64,000 nucleotides of DNA, from assembly GCA_002794105.1 (NCBI GenBank), contig PHFL01000039.1:171096-235095 (forward strand), read 5' to 3'. This DNA is from Candidatus Thermochlorobacter aerophilus. Lineage in GTDB: Bacteria > Bacteroidota > Chlorobiia > Chlorobiales > Thermochlorobacteraceae. The notes under the pieces were generated by a model. That model did not search any database. It was not told the DNA's origin and worked only from the letters and a program-made list of their open reading frames with translations. A program made the position numbers and the translations under genes. Positions 6,290 through 15,852 of the stretch are shown in pieces. Each line of letters opens with the position of its first letter. Positions within the stretch are counted from its first letter, which is position 1.

Positions 6290-9220
6290 TTAGAGATTGA
6301 CATCAATACCGAAGCGAACTTGGCGTGGTGCACTGATGGTGCCTCCTACAATTCCACCTACATTCAAGCCGCGACCTTCACGGATGAACTGCGTTTCAGG
6401 GTCAACTTCAGGATGCGCCACCAACACGATTGGATTTCTAATGGAAGCAGAGAGTGTTACGCCTGCAAACAAGTTGTTGAAAAGCGAGCGTGGCACACGA
6501 TAGCGCAAGCTGATTTCACGCAGTTTCACCCAGCTACCATCAATTAGCAAGCTTACCGATTGCGGGTCTCTGGGATAGATTGCATCGTTATTGAGTGGAT
6601 TGCGAATCAAGGATTCACCGATTTCAGGATAGACAGGATAGGTGGTCTCCAGTGAACCTGCTTCTCTGTTGCGGAAACCGAAGGCATTGACTTGTCGGCG
6701 AGCTCTCCATTGATTGAGAAGTTGTGCACCGATGCTATACTCCAGCAACGCGCTCACACTTAAATCCCTGAAAATGGTCATATCCACACCAAATGAGCCA
6801 TATGATGTGGGCAACGGCGACCCGCGTAACTCTTGTACAAACCCACCGCGCCAGACACCATCTGCACCCGGCGTTGGCACATTAACACGCAGAACACCAA
6901 TAGGATAACCTTGTTCCGCACGTGTTTGTGCATAGGCAAAACCACCTACTGCAAATGGTGCTGAGCCACCCAAATCTGTCAGACGATTGTAGAGTGTGGT
7001 GTATGAGGCACGCACACTTAAATCAAAATTCGGGTCCTGAATCACATTAGCTTTCAGTGCCAGCTCTATGCCTGCATTTTCAATTTTGCCAACATTAGTT
7101 TGCTGCGCTGCAATGAATCCTGATGCTGGGTCTTGAAACACAGAGAAGAAAGAGTTGGTTGTCTCCTGCCGATACCAGTTGAACTCTATCGATACGCGGT
7201 CTTGAAATAGCGACATATCTGTACCAAAGTCTATTGAGGTTGTGATGGCAGGCTTGAGCTCGCGATTTCCGAAGTTTGCATAGGTAATGGTCACATCGCC
7301 CAAATATGGGTTGACGGCAAAGGTACGGTCTCGCAGAAATGGCGGCGGGAACTCACCTGCGCTGCCAATTGCCGCCCTGAGTTTAACGCCTGAGAGAATC
7401 TCTTTTAGGGCTTCTGGATAAAATGCTTCTTCAGAAATGTTCCACGCAATACCTGCTTTTGGATAGAAAAGGTAGCTAACCTCTTGTCCAAACGCCGTGC
7501 TACCATCGAGGCGTACGCCTAAATCCAGAAAGATACGGTCGTTGATGCCAATAACTGGGTTGATGAACGCCCCACCAGTAAAAAGTTGCGAGTTGATTTC
7601 GCTAGCCGTAATCACAGCAGCTTGGCCAAAATTGCGTGTACCTGGTGCAATTTGTGAACCTGTGGCAAAGATCTCTCTTGTCTCCTGACGGAAGCCTTGA
7701 AATCCGAAGGCAATTTGTGCCGTCAGAGGTCCAATCTCTGGCAGTTTGTAGTTGCCTGTGTAGGCTAAGGTGATTTGCGTAAAATCTCGCGAACTGCGGT
7801 TGATAGACCCTAGGGGGTTAAAGGCTTCACCTGGATTGACAGGAATAATATCGCGCGCTTCATTGTAGCGGTAGTCAATGCCGATGGTGAATCGGTTAGT
7901 AAACTCTTTAATCGGCGCATAGTTTAAGTTTAGTGTCAGAATCGGTCGCGTTACCTGTTCAGGATTTTCTGGAATCAGCCACTGCTGAAACAGACTATCT
8001 TGCACAAAGCGCAGGCGTTCTGGAGTGCTTACATCCAATCCGCGCACTACCCCAAGTACATATGGATGCAGGCGCGCTTCGGTTTCAATAGAGTTATATG
8101 CATTGAAGGCATTATTCAACAGCGGATTGCCAAACTGTGTGCGTGTGATGCTTGCGGAAACTTCCACGTCGGCTTTCTCTGAGGCGATTGCTTTAAGACC
8201 TGCGGCTGCATTGAATGCGCGGTCTGGAACTCTATCGCCAATTACCAACCCACGTGAGTCCTGTGCCTTGGCATTGATATTGTAGCTAAGTGCTTCACTG
8301 CCGCCCGTTACCCCAAGGCGATATTGCTGATAAAACGGCGTTTGGAAGTAGTTCTTCTCAAGATAGCGTTCGTATAGCCAGCGCAATTCAGGACTATCTA
8401 ACCCTAGATTAACCCCTATCGTCCACTTTGCTTCGCCTGCTGCTCCTTTCTTGGTAAAGATTTGAATTACACCGTTTGCACCATCAGAGCCATAGAGTGT
8501 TGATGCCGCTCCACCTTTGATGATTTCAATACGCTCAATATTATCTCCAACCAGTAAGTCGGCCAGCGCTGAACTGACCTGTCCGCCACGTCCAAATGCA
8601 CCTGCAAAATTATCACTGTTGTCGACACGCACGCCATCGACATAGATGACGGGGTTCGTCGAGCTCAGCGCACTTTTCACTCCTCGTGTTTGAATTCGTG
8701 CGCCAACACCCGGCAACCCTGATGGCAGATACGCCGTCAAGCCCGGTACATTGCCTTGCAGTAGCCTGTCGAGCGATTTGTTGACAGCCCCATCGATTCT
8801 ATCTGAAGTGATAAACTCCACAGCTGTTGTAAGCTTGCGTTTTTCTGTCGCCACACCTTGACCCGTTACCACCAGCTCATCGGCTTGAACTGCTGATGGC
8901 GACAGTTCCAAATCCACTTTCACACTACTGCCTGCCGTCACGGTCACTGTCTTCGTAGCTGTTCTATATCCGACATAGCGAGCGACCACAGTGTATTCAC
9001 CAGGCTGTAGGCGCCGAATCACATACTCTCCGTTGATGTTAGTTGCCGCACCAATTTTTGAATCCTTCAGGCTCACTTGTGCCCCGACCAATGGTTCCTT
9101 GGATACTGCATCTGTTACCACACCGCGAATTTCGCCCGTGGTAATCTGTGCCCTTGCAGGTTGCACCCCTGTCACAGCGATGAAGAGGAAGAAAACGACA
9201 ACTTTAGCGTTTAGTCTCAT
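6290..9220 (-). CDS. SusC/RagA-like TonB-dependent outer-membrane transporter
   Basis: A 976-residue outer-membrane transporter that, with the downstream SusD, imports a ligand using TonB energy. Order: signal peptide ending at PARAQ; a CarboxypepD_reg-like domain (GEIRGVVTDAVSKEPLVGA); the plug with NPVIYVDGVRVD, IERIEIIKGGAASTLYG and GANGVIQIFTKKG, the typical SusC plug wording; then the beta-barrel ending in a strand with Val-Asn-Leu. The start at 9220 is preferred because AGGAGA lies eight bases upstream; the frame runs 12 codons further to 9256. The leader holds nested inverted repeats (9251-9334). Confidence 0.93.
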   Translation of the reverse strand: MRLNAKVVVFFLFIAVTGVQPARAQITTGEIRGVVTDAVSKEPLVGAQVSLKDSKIGAATNINGEYVIRRLQPGEYTVVARYVGYRTATKTVTVTAGSSVKVDLELSPSAVQADELVVTGQGVATEKRKLTTAVEFITSDRIDGAVNKSLDRLLQGNVPGLTAYLPSGLPGVGARIQTRGVKSALSSTNPVIYVDGVRVDNSDNFAGAFGRGGQVSSALADLLVGDNIERIEIIKGGAASTLYGSDGANGVIQIFTKKGAAGEAKWTIGVNLGLDSPELRWLYERYLEKNYFQTPFYQQYRLGVTGGSEALSYNINAKAQDSRGLVIGDRVPDRAFNAAAGLKAIASEKADVEVSASITRTQFGNPLLNNAFNAYNSIETEARLHPYVLGVVRGLDVSTPERLRFVQDSLFQQWLIPENPEQVTRPILTLNLNYAPIKEFTNRFTIGIDYRYNEARDIIPVNPGEAFNPLGSINRSSRDFTQITLAYTGNYKLPEIGPLTAQIAFGFQGFRQETREIFATGSQIAPGTRNFGQAAVITASEINSQLFTGGAFINPVIGINDRIFLDLGVRLDGSTAFGQEVSYLFYPKAGIAWNISEEAFYPEALKEILSGVKLRAAIGSAGEFPPPFLRDRTFAVNPYLGDVTITYANFGNRELKPAITTSIDFGTDMSLFQDRVSIEFNWYRQETTNSFFSVFQDPASGFIAAQQTNVGKIENAGIELALKANVIQDPNFDLSVRASYTTLYNRLTDLGGSAPFAVGGFAYAQTRAEQGYPIGVLRVNVPTPGADGVWRGGFVQELRGSPLPTSYGSFGVDMTIFRDLSVSALLEYSIGAQLLNQWRARRQVNAFGFRNREAGSLETTYPVYPEIGESLIRNPLNNDAIYPRDPQSVSLLIDGSWVKLREISLRYRVPRSLFNNLFAGVTLSASIRNPIVLVAHPEVDPETQFIREGRGLNVGGIVGGTISAPRQVRFGIDVNL

Positions 9221-9250
9221 TTGAGATGTCTCCTGTTTTTGATTGTGATA

Positions 9251-9334
9251 GAGCAAAACCTGCTCAAGCGTGCAGACTGTTACAGCCGCTTTTGGCTGCC
9301 TTCACTTCTCTTTCCTTTTCTTTGATGCACGCTT
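9251..9334 (-). promoter_or_regulatory. structured 5' leader of the susC operon
   Basis: Three nested or adjacent hairpins precede susC: GAGCA/TGCTC (9251-9265), a nine-base long-range pair AAGCGTGCA (9266-9274) with TGCACGCTT (9326-9334), and inside it CAGCC/GGCTG around 9282-9298. No known riboswitch signature is recognised. A role in controlling susC is inferred from position only. Confidence 0.45.
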
Positions 9335-9398
9335 AAGTCAAGATTTTTTAATGGCTAATTTTAGCCTACAAAAGTCAAAAAATCAAATTTTTGTGAAT

Positions 9399-9424
9399 AA
9401 AAACCCCGCTCTTGCTTGAGCGGG
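9399..9424 (-). terminator. rho-independent terminator after the DUF4921 gene
   Basis: On the reverse strand CCCGCTC (9424-9418) pairs with GAGCGGG (9411-9405), followed by a T-rich tract. It is 39 bases past the stop at 9463. Confidence 0.9.
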
Positions 9425-9462
9425 TTAAGTGAAGACATCTTTCTTCTACCACATGCAGTTTT

Positions 9463-10872
9463 CTATCGCATGTAGTATTTGAGAGGATTTAGACGGCATG
9501 GACATTCTTCTGCAATAGCAATACCTTTTGCTACTAAGCCCTTGTCGCGCGCCTCGTAGAGCCGAGGGACCATTCTATCTCTTAATTCGATTGGGCTAAT
9601 TGGGTTGATGTAGATGTTGGTGTTGCCTTCAAACCCCGCTGGGATATTGATACGCCACTTAATCAAAATTTTCCATGGCATGTTATAGACTGAGTCAATG
9701 GGCGTATAGTACCACTCCTCGTTGCATGAAATAGCACTGCCCATCGCAGCATGGCAAGCGTGCACCAAGTCGCTTACTCCACGCAGTTCTTCAGCTGTGT
9801 GATCTTGCGGACGAGCATGTGCAGCCTTGGAATAAATTGCGATAGTTGGAAAGCGATGCCCTATAGCAGAGTAAGCAATAGCATAGTCGTTTTCTGCAAA
9901 CACCAAGTTGTAGTGAATAGCAAGATTTGGTCCATACTCATTAAAGACATTTGGGTTGGCGCGCACCATTTGCACTTGGTTTTCGATAGAGATTGACCAA
10001 CTATCCAAGCCTACCAGTTGTTTATGCAGATGGTCGAATGATGCTCCAGCGGGTTTTAGCCAGTTTTGGAACACACTGACATAGCGCACATATCGATTGT
10101 TTGCGTAAATGTCGCGCAGGGCATCTACAGTCGCCACAAAGTATGCTTCGTGCTCTTCAGGTGTCATCTCGCCTGAGCTAAAGAGCTGGTTGCTATGTGT
10201 AGCGCCACGCTTGTAGTGCCGACCAGCAATAATGAGTTCATGACTGCCTCCGAAAAAGGCATCTGCCATAGCCAGTTTTTCATCAATGGAAATGGATTTT
10301 ATTTCATCAGGCGATTTGAACATCTTGGAGAGCTTGTAGTCAATAACATTCAAGACATGCTGCATGCCCTCGGGCTCACTGAGGTATTTTTCGCGCCACT
10401 CCAGCTGTGCTTTGGTTAGGCGAAAGTTGTAGTTCAGTCGCCAGTAGTCCAGCGAAAGAATTTCAAAGAGATTAGCGACGCGACGAAATTCTGCCTTGGT
10501 GTTGAAATACTGCGAAGCCGGTAATTGATGCAATTTCTGATACCGTCCATTTTGAAGAATGATGCGGAACTTTTCGGGCGGGGTCTCAAAATAGCGTGTC
10601 TCACAAAATGAGCATACATCTTCTTTTTCTTTCGGCTCCAGCGGCTCTGCATGCTCAGGCACCTCGCAGTCTAAAGGCCTATATGCCCGTCCGGGAACTG
10701 ACCATACCTCCGTCCCATTGAACGGATTAATTTGCTTGACAGTCCCGTCTGGCATTTGATGATAATATACATCATAACGCATCAGCGGCACAGTCGCTAC
10801 CGCCTCTTCAGTGAAAGGCCTCCTTGCGCCAATCATAGATACCCGGTTTAGTTGAAAATATGACAACCACAT
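9463..10872 (-). CDS. DUF4921 family protein (GalT/HIT-like fold)
   Basis: A 469-residue protein matching the DUF4921 family, which resembles galactose-1-phosphate uridylyltransferases. Visible are the opening MRYDVYYHQMPDGTVKQINP and TEVWSVPGR, a zinc-type CSFC near residue 88, and FQNWLKPAGASFDHLHKQL, where the His-Leu-His pair corresponds to the HIT nucleotidyl-transfer site. A second Cys pair (ECPC) lies near the C-terminus. The family likely transfers or hydrolyses a nucleotide-linked group; the substrate is not known. An internal Met at residue 13 could be the start. It stands alone and ends in a strong terminator. Confidence 0.75.
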   Translation of the reverse strand: MWLSYFQLNRVSMIGARRPFTEEAVATVPLMRYDVYYHQMPDGTVKQINPFNGTEVWSVPGRAYRPLDCEVPEHAEPLEPKEKEDVCSFCETRYFETPPEKFRIILQNGRYQKLHQLPASQYFNTKAEFRRVANLFEILSLDYWRLNYNFRLTKAQLEWREKYLSEPEGMQHVLNVIDYKLSKMFKSPDEIKSISIDEKLAMADAFFGGSHELIIAGRHYKRGATHSNQLFSSGEMTPEEHEAYFVATVDALRDIYANNRYVRYVSVFQNWLKPAGASFDHLHKQLVGLDSWSISIENQVQMVRANPNVFNEYGPNLAIHYNLVFAENDYAIAYSAIGHRFPTIAIYSKAAHARPQDHTAEELRGVSDLVHACHAAMGSAISCNEEWYYTPIDSVYNMPWKILIKWRINIPAGFEGNTNIYINPISPIELRDRMVPRLYEARDKGLVAKGIAIAEECPCRLNPLKYYMR

Positions 10873-11001
10873 TACTGCCTACTACCTTTCACTTTGTTTG
10901 TGCAGACTTCAGCGAAGATACAATTTTGAAGTCGTGCTTCAAACAAGTGAAAACTGCTTCTAAACTCCATTCACCGAGTTTGACATCTATGTTATACGGT
11001 T

Positions 11002-12390
11002 TTACGCCACCACAGTGCCAATGACATTGAGCTCACTGTCTAACCTTTGCAGCACCACGGGCTTAAGTTTGCCAACCAAATGTTCATTTGCCCAGTCTTT
11101 GCTAGGCACTTCTACAGCGACACGCAGATAGTTTGCAGTATGCCCAAAGCAGTAGAGTGTCAAAGTCGCATCACTCCCGCTGTAAAGTTCTTCGTCATCA
11201 GAAAAGTCGCCTTCGAAGAGCACTGGCATTTGCTTGCCCAAAAAGCGCTGAGAAAATTTCTGCTTTTTGAAAAATGATAGCTCATGCAGTTTGCGGCTCC
11301 GCGCTTGCTTGACTTTATCGGCAACGGGCTGCCACTCGCCCCTATCTAATAGCTCTGCAGCATATGTATTAGGTCGTTTTGAAAATGTAAAGACATGCAA
11401 ATAGGCTATGGGCAACGACTCAATGAAACGGTAGGTCTCTTCAAAATGCTCATCTGTCTCATTCGGAAATCCTACGATGACATCTGCACCAATACATGCA
11501 TCAGGAATCTTTTCTACCACCTCCAGCACGCGAGCCTCATAGAGCTCTTTGTTGTAACGCCGACGCATCAGCTTTAAGATATACGCCGACCCTGACTGCA
11601 TTGGCAGGTGAAAATGCGGCACAATGCGCTTTGAGCTGGCAATAAAATCAATGATTTGACTGGTCAGCAAGTTAGGCTCAATGGAACTGATGCGAAGACG
11701 CGCAATTGGTAAGTTCTCCAGTGCCTCCAGCAGTTGCAGGAAGTCTTCTTGGCTTGGTGTTCCATCTGGTCGGTAGCCGTAGTCACCGATATTGACGCCA
11801 GAGAGCACAATTTCTTGGTAGCCTGCATCAATGAGCATCTTTGCCTGCTCGACGATTTTTTCAATCGATTCAGAGCGGCTGTGTCCGCGCGCCAGCGGAA
11901 TTGTGCAATACGAGCAGTTGTAATTGCACCCATCTTGCACTTTTAAGTATGCTCGCGTACGGCTTTGTGCACTGCTGATAGCAATCGAATGTCCATAGCC
12001 AAAGGTATCGACTGATGCAATATCGCTGACAAAGATTTGCGCCGACTCATTTTTCTTTTCACCGATATACTTTTCCAGCTCAAACTTTTCTTTCGTGCCC
12101 AGCACCACATCGACACCTTCAATTGCAGCGAGTGCCTCTGGCTCTAATTGAGCATAGCAGCCAATGACGGCAATAAAACTCTCCGGCGCTGCACGCAATG
12201 CCCGCCGCACGATATTTCGGCATTTTGCATCTGCCTGCTCCGTTACGCTGCATGTATTGATAATAGTCACATCAGCCTTTTCCCCAAATGGCACAAGCTC
12301 GTAACCCTGCTCTAAGAACTTCTCTGCCAGCGCCGACGTCTCCGAGAAGTTCAACTTGCAGCCTAAAGTGTATGTTGCAAGCCGCTTCAT
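11002..12390 (-). CDS. mtaB: tRNA t6A37 methylthiotransferase MtaB
   Basis: A radical-SAM enzyme that adds a methylthio group to t6A at position 37 of ANN-decoding tRNAs. The N-terminal UPF0004 domain has three cluster cysteines (TLGCKLN, NTCSVTEQADAKC, IGCYAQ). The radical SAM domain has the CxxxCxxC motif in DGCNYNCSYCTIPLARG, and a C-terminal TRAM-like part follows. The length of 462 residues from the chosen ATG fits the family. The frame is open to 12507, but those residues do not belong to the family and would run into the divergent tryptophan dioxygenase start. A TAnnTTTG element lies 25 bases upstream. Confidence 0.93.
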   Translation of the reverse strand: MKRLATYTLGCKLNFSETSALAEKFLEQGYELVPFGEKADVTIINTCSVTEQADAKCRNIVRRALRAAPESFIAVIGCYAQLEPEALAAIEGVDVVLGTKEKFELEKYIGEKKNESAQIFVSDIASVDTFGYGHSIAISSAQSRTRAYLKVQDGCNYNCSYCTIPLARGHSRSESIEKIVEQAKMLIDAGYQEIVLSGVNIGDYGYRPDGTPSQEDFLQLLEALENLPIARLRISSIEPNLLTSQIIDFIASSKRIVPHFHLPMQSGSAYILKLMRRRYNKELYEARVLEVVEKIPDACIGADVIVGFPNETDEHFEETYRFIESLPIAYLHVFTFSKRPNTYAAELLDRGEWQPVADKVKQARSRKLHELSFFKKQKFSQRFLGKQMPVLFEGDFSDDEELYSGSDATLTLYCFGHTANYLRVAVEVPSKDWANEHLVGKLKPVVLQRLDSELNVIGTVVA

Positions 12391-12414
12391 CTGAGAAGTT
12401 GAATGGTTATTTTG

Positions 12415-12422
12415 CAAAGATA
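12415..12422 (-). promoter_or_regulatory. candidate -7 element for mtaB
   Basis: Reverse-strand TATCTTTG, 25 bases before the mtaB ATG, fits TAnnTTTG. The -33 TTTG is not at the usual distance, so the call is tentative. Confidence 0.35.
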
Positions 12423-12487
12423 CAGCAAAACTGTTGTAGTCTCGTGCATAAGTCAAATTGCAACCCGTATCGTTCCAAAATTCAGCC

Positions 12488-13579
12488 ATGATGAAAACCT
12501 CTGCCACTCCATACTACGCTGATTATTTGCAGTTAGATAAGGTTCTCAATGCTCAATCTTTGCGCAGTGCCGAGTATGGCAAGCCCGCTCACGATGAAAT
12601 GCTGTTTATCATCGTCCATCAAACTTTTGAGCTCTGGTTCAAGCAGATTTTGTATGAGCTGGATTCTGTGCGCGCCATGTTTGAGGCGGAACGAATTGAC
12701 GAAAAAAATATCGGTGTAGCTGTCTCGCGACTACTGCGCATCACGGAAATACAGAAAGTCATGATTAGCCAGTTCCAGATTTTAGAGACCATGACACCAC
12801 TTGACTTTTTGGAATTTCGCGATTTGCTCTCGCCTGCTTCGGGCTTCCAGAGCGTGCAGTTCCGTCTGCTTGAAAATAAACTTGGACTCAAGCGCCAAGC
12901 ACGCCTTCATTTCGGTCAAGTCTCTTACGAAAATCGGTTGTCTGAAGAACATCAGCGCTTGGTTTTGCAGTCAGAAACTGAACCTTCGCTCTTCGAGCTG
13001 GTCGAGCGCTGGTTAGAACGCACTCCTTTTCTGGCTTTTGGCGATTTCGACTTCTGGCGCAGTTACAAGCAGGCTGTCTTTGACATGCTACGCCGCGACC
13101 GCGACATCATTCTTTCCAACCCCACACTTTCGCCTGCGGAAAAATCACGCGAACTTGAAACCTTGCAGCACACCGAAACCAATTTTCTTGCCCTTTTTGA
13201 CGAAGCACAATACGCACGCCTGCAAGAGCAAGGTCTGCGGCGACTCTCTTACCGTGCCGCACAAGCCGCCCTCTTGATTCTTCTCTACCGCGAACAACCC
13301 ATCTTGCATCAGCCCTTCCGCTTGCTTACCGCACTTATCGACATTGATGAACTCATGACCACTTGGCGCTACCGACATGCCTTGATGGTGCAAAGAATGA
13401 TTGGCACAAAAATCGGCACAGGTGGCTCATCTGGTCACCAATACCTCAAACACACTGTCGATGCCCACCGCGTGTTCTTAGACTTTTTTAACCTCTCGAC
13501 ATTTCTCATTCCGCGTTCAGCTCTGCCCGAATTGCCTGACCACATCAAACGTGAATTGGGATTTTACTACGGCGCTTAA
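12488..13579 (+). CDS. kynA: tryptophan 2,3-dioxygenase
   Basis: A heme enzyme that opens the indole ring of L-tryptophan with O2 to give N-formylkynurenine, the first step of the kynurenine pathway. Family marks: HDEMLFIIVHQTFELWFKQI near the N-terminus (substrate His and contact residues), SGFQSVQFR, and WRYRHALMVQRMIGTKIGTG followed by GSSG, which includes the probable heme-ligand His. Two Met codons in a row (12488, 12491) are both possible starts; the open frame begins ten codons earlier at 12458. The length of 363 or 362 residues is normal. No other kynurenine-pathway gene is adjacent. It shares a divergent intergenic region with mtaB. Confidence 0.94.
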   Translation: MMKTSATPYYADYLQLDKVLNAQSLRSAEYGKPAHDEMLFIIVHQTFELWFKQILYELDSVRAMFEAERIDEKNIGVAVSRLLRITEIQKVMISQFQILETMTPLDFLEFRDLLSPASGFQSVQFRLLENKLGLKRQARLHFGQVSYENRLSEEHQRLVLQSETEPSLFELVERWLERTPFLAFGDFDFWRSYKQAVFDMLRRDRDIILSNPTLSPAEKSRELETLQHTETNFLALFDEAQYARLQEQGLRRLSYRAAQAALLILLYREQPILHQPFRLLTALIDIDELMTTWRYRHALMVQRMIGTKIGTGGSSGHQYLKHTVDAHRVFLDFFNLSTFLIPRSALPELPDHIKRELGFYYGA

Positions 13580-13601
13580 TCCAATGCCTATGGTAGCTGT
13601 G

Positions 13602-13634
13602 TTTGTCTATGCCTCATCATTTTTTTTACCTTTG
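13602..13634 (+). promoter_or_regulatory. Bacteroidetes-type promoter for the GH57 gene
   Basis: TTTG (13602-13605), 21 bases, then TACCTTTG (13627-13634) fits the -33/-7 pattern TTTG...TAnnTTTG. The -7 element ends 28 bases before the ATG at 13663. Confidence 0.55.
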
Positions 13635-13662
13635 CATCTAAAAATCCATCGCTACACTCGTC

Positions 13663-15819
13663 ATGAAAAAAATCAACCTCATTTTTGGCACGCACAATCA
13701 CCAGCCCATCGGCAATTTTGACTCCATCTTTGAAGATGCCTATCAGCGCGCATACAAACCGTTCCTTGATGTCTTCGAGAAATTTCCTCATCTAAAAATC
13801 TCCAAGCACTACACAGGCATTCTTTTCGAGTGGATACTCAACAAACATCCCGAGTTTTTCGACCAGCTACGCCGATTGGTCAAGCGTGGCAACATTGAGC
13901 TCATCAGCGGCGGTTTCTACGAACCTATTTTAGCTGTCATTCCCGATGAAGATAAAATCGGGCAAATTGAGAAGCTCACAAAGTTTATCAAAAAACATTT
14001 TGGCACAACTGCTCAAGGGCTCTGGCTTGCTGAGCGCATCTGGGAACAGCATCTGACCAAACCTCTCTCCCAAGCCGGCATCCGTTATGTGATTCTCGAT
14101 GACACACACTTCAAATACGCTGGACTTACTGACGAACAGCTCTTGGGCTACTACATCACCGAAGAGCAAGGCTATACCACACATCTTTTCCCGATTTCTA
14201 AAACACTGCGATACACGATTCCTTTTCAACCCATTGAGAAAACCCTTGATTATCTGCACAGCCTTGCCAGCGAAGATGGTACTCGGCTGGTTGTTTTTGC
14301 TGACGATGGCGAAAAATTTGGCGTTTGGCCCAACACCTACGAACATGTCTATACACGCAACCAATGGCTTGAAAAATTCTTCAAAGCCTTAGATGACAAC
14401 CGCAGCTGGATTCGCACCCTGACCTTCTCCGAAGCCTTGCGTGAATTGCCACCCATTGGCAGAATCTATCTTTCCAATGCATCATATGCGGAAATGATGC
14501 ACTGGTCACTTCCCACGCCAAAGGCTTATCATGCCTACGAGGCTTTTGAGCGAGCCTTAAAAGCGCATCACTTGCTCGATGGCAATGATGTCTTCGTTCG
14601 AGGTGGCTTTTGGCGAAATTTCATGGTGAAGTATCCTGAATCCAATCAGATGCATAAGCGCATGTTGGAAGTCTCTGCGCGTGCGCAAGCACTGCTTAGG
14701 CAAGGCAAAAAAGTTAGTCAAAAAATTTTGGATAAAATTTGGGCGGCGCAATGCAATTGCCCATACTGGCATGGCGTGTTTGGCGGCACTTACCTACCCA
14801 ACTTGCGCCATCCGATTTATCAAAATCTCATCGAAGCCGAAGTGGCGCTCGACGCCATTGAAAACCCAAACGGTGATGTTTCAGCTTCGCTCTACGACTT
14901 TGACCGCGATGGCTACGATGAAGTTGTGCTCAAATCCAACGAACTTGGTCTATACTTCAAGCCTTCCGAAGGTGGCAAACTTGTTGAGTTGGATTACAAA
15001 GCCGCCCGCAAAAACATCTTGGATATTCTCACGCGCCGCGAAGAAGGCTATCATGAACAGCTTCGTCAAGCCGCTAAGCAAAGTGCGCCTGCACACACTG
15101 CAACCTCTTCCAGCGAAGAAGTCGCTAGCATTCATGACATTGTAAAGATGAAAGAAGCCAATCTTGATACCTATCTGCACTACGATGCCTATCGGCGCGG
15201 CAGTTTGATTGACCATTTCTTTGAACCAACTGTAACGGCTCTTGACCTCTACCAAAGCAAAGCCGTTGAGCTCGGCGATTTCATCAATCGCACCTACTCG
15301 GTTAAACTTAGTGGCAATAAATCCAAGCGTACCGTATCGCTTGAGTGTGTCGGTCAAGTGCACTCTGGCAAAAAAGAGTGTCTTGTGCAACTGTCTAAAA
15401 CCGTTACGCTACCGAAAGGAAAGTCTGAATTCAAAGTTGACTACACACTTTGCCTTGTCTCAGGCAAGCCACTCTCGGTTCGTTTCGGCGTAGAGTTTGC
15501 CTACGGTTTGCTGGCTGGTGATGCACCTGACCGCTACTACTACTTTGATGGGCTCTCTCTCGAAGACAAACGCTTACGCTCTATGGGCGAAGTGCGCTCT
15601 GCGATGGTTGGTCTGAAAGATGAGTGGCTACACATTCATGCTCGCCTTGAGGCTTCTGAGCCAGCCACAGTTTTGCGCTACCCTATTGAAACCATCTCGC
15701 TTTCAGAAGATGGCTTCGAGCGCGTCTATCAAGGCTCTGTGGTGGTCATGTGTTTTGACATTGAGCTCACCAAGAAGCCTTATAGCATTTCTTTCACGCA
15801 GCGCTTTTCGCGTGCTTAG
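13663..15819 (+). CDS. GH57 4-alpha-glucanotransferase / alpha-amylase-type enzyme
   Basis: A 718-residue cytoplasmic glycoside hydrolase family 57 enzyme that cleaves or transfers alpha-1,4-glucan chains, used for glycogen or maltodextrin metabolism. The N-terminal barrel starts with FGTHNHQPIGNFD, the conserved HxHxP-like motif. The nucleophile Glu is in GLWLAERIWE (E124) and the acid Asp in VFADDGEKFG (D214/215), the positions known for the Thermococcus glucanotransferase (E123, D214). The C-terminal half matches the DUF1925/DUF1926 beta domains of that subgroup. There is no signal peptide. The family also contains amylases, so transfer versus hydrolysis is not settled. Confidence 0.9.
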   Translation: MKKINLIFGTHNHQPIGNFDSIFEDAYQRAYKPFLDVFEKFPHLKISKHYTGILFEWILNKHPEFFDQLRRLVKRGNIELISGGFYEPILAVIPDEDKIGQIEKLTKFIKKHFGTTAQGLWLAERIWEQHLTKPLSQAGIRYVILDDTHFKYAGLTDEQLLGYYITEEQGYTTHLFPISKTLRYTIPFQPIEKTLDYLHSLASEDGTRLVVFADDGEKFGVWPNTYEHVYTRNQWLEKFFKALDDNRSWIRTLTFSEALRELPPIGRIYLSNASYAEMMHWSLPTPKAYHAYEAFERALKAHHLLDGNDVFVRGGFWRNFMVKYPESNQMHKRMLEVSARAQALLRQGKKVSQKILDKIWAAQCNCPYWHGVFGGTYLPNLRHPIYQNLIEAEVALDAIENPNGDVSASLYDFDRDGYDEVVLKSNELGLYFKPSEGGKLVELDYKAARKNILDILTRREEGYHEQLRQAAKQSAPAHTATSSSEEVASIHDIVKMKEANLDTYLHYDAYRRGSLIDHFFEPTVTALDLYQSKAVELGDFINRTYSVKLSGNKSKRTVSLECVGQVHSGKKECLVQLSKTVTLPKGKSEFKVDYTLCLVSGKPLSVRFGVEFAYGLLAGDAPDRYYYFDGLSLEDKRLRSMGEVRSAMVGLKDEWLHIHARLEASEPATVLRYPIETISLSEDGFERVYQGSVVVMCFDIELTKKPYSISFTQRFSRA

Positions 15820-15852
15820 TTACGCCAGTGTGGCTGGCTCGCAGTGCAAGTT

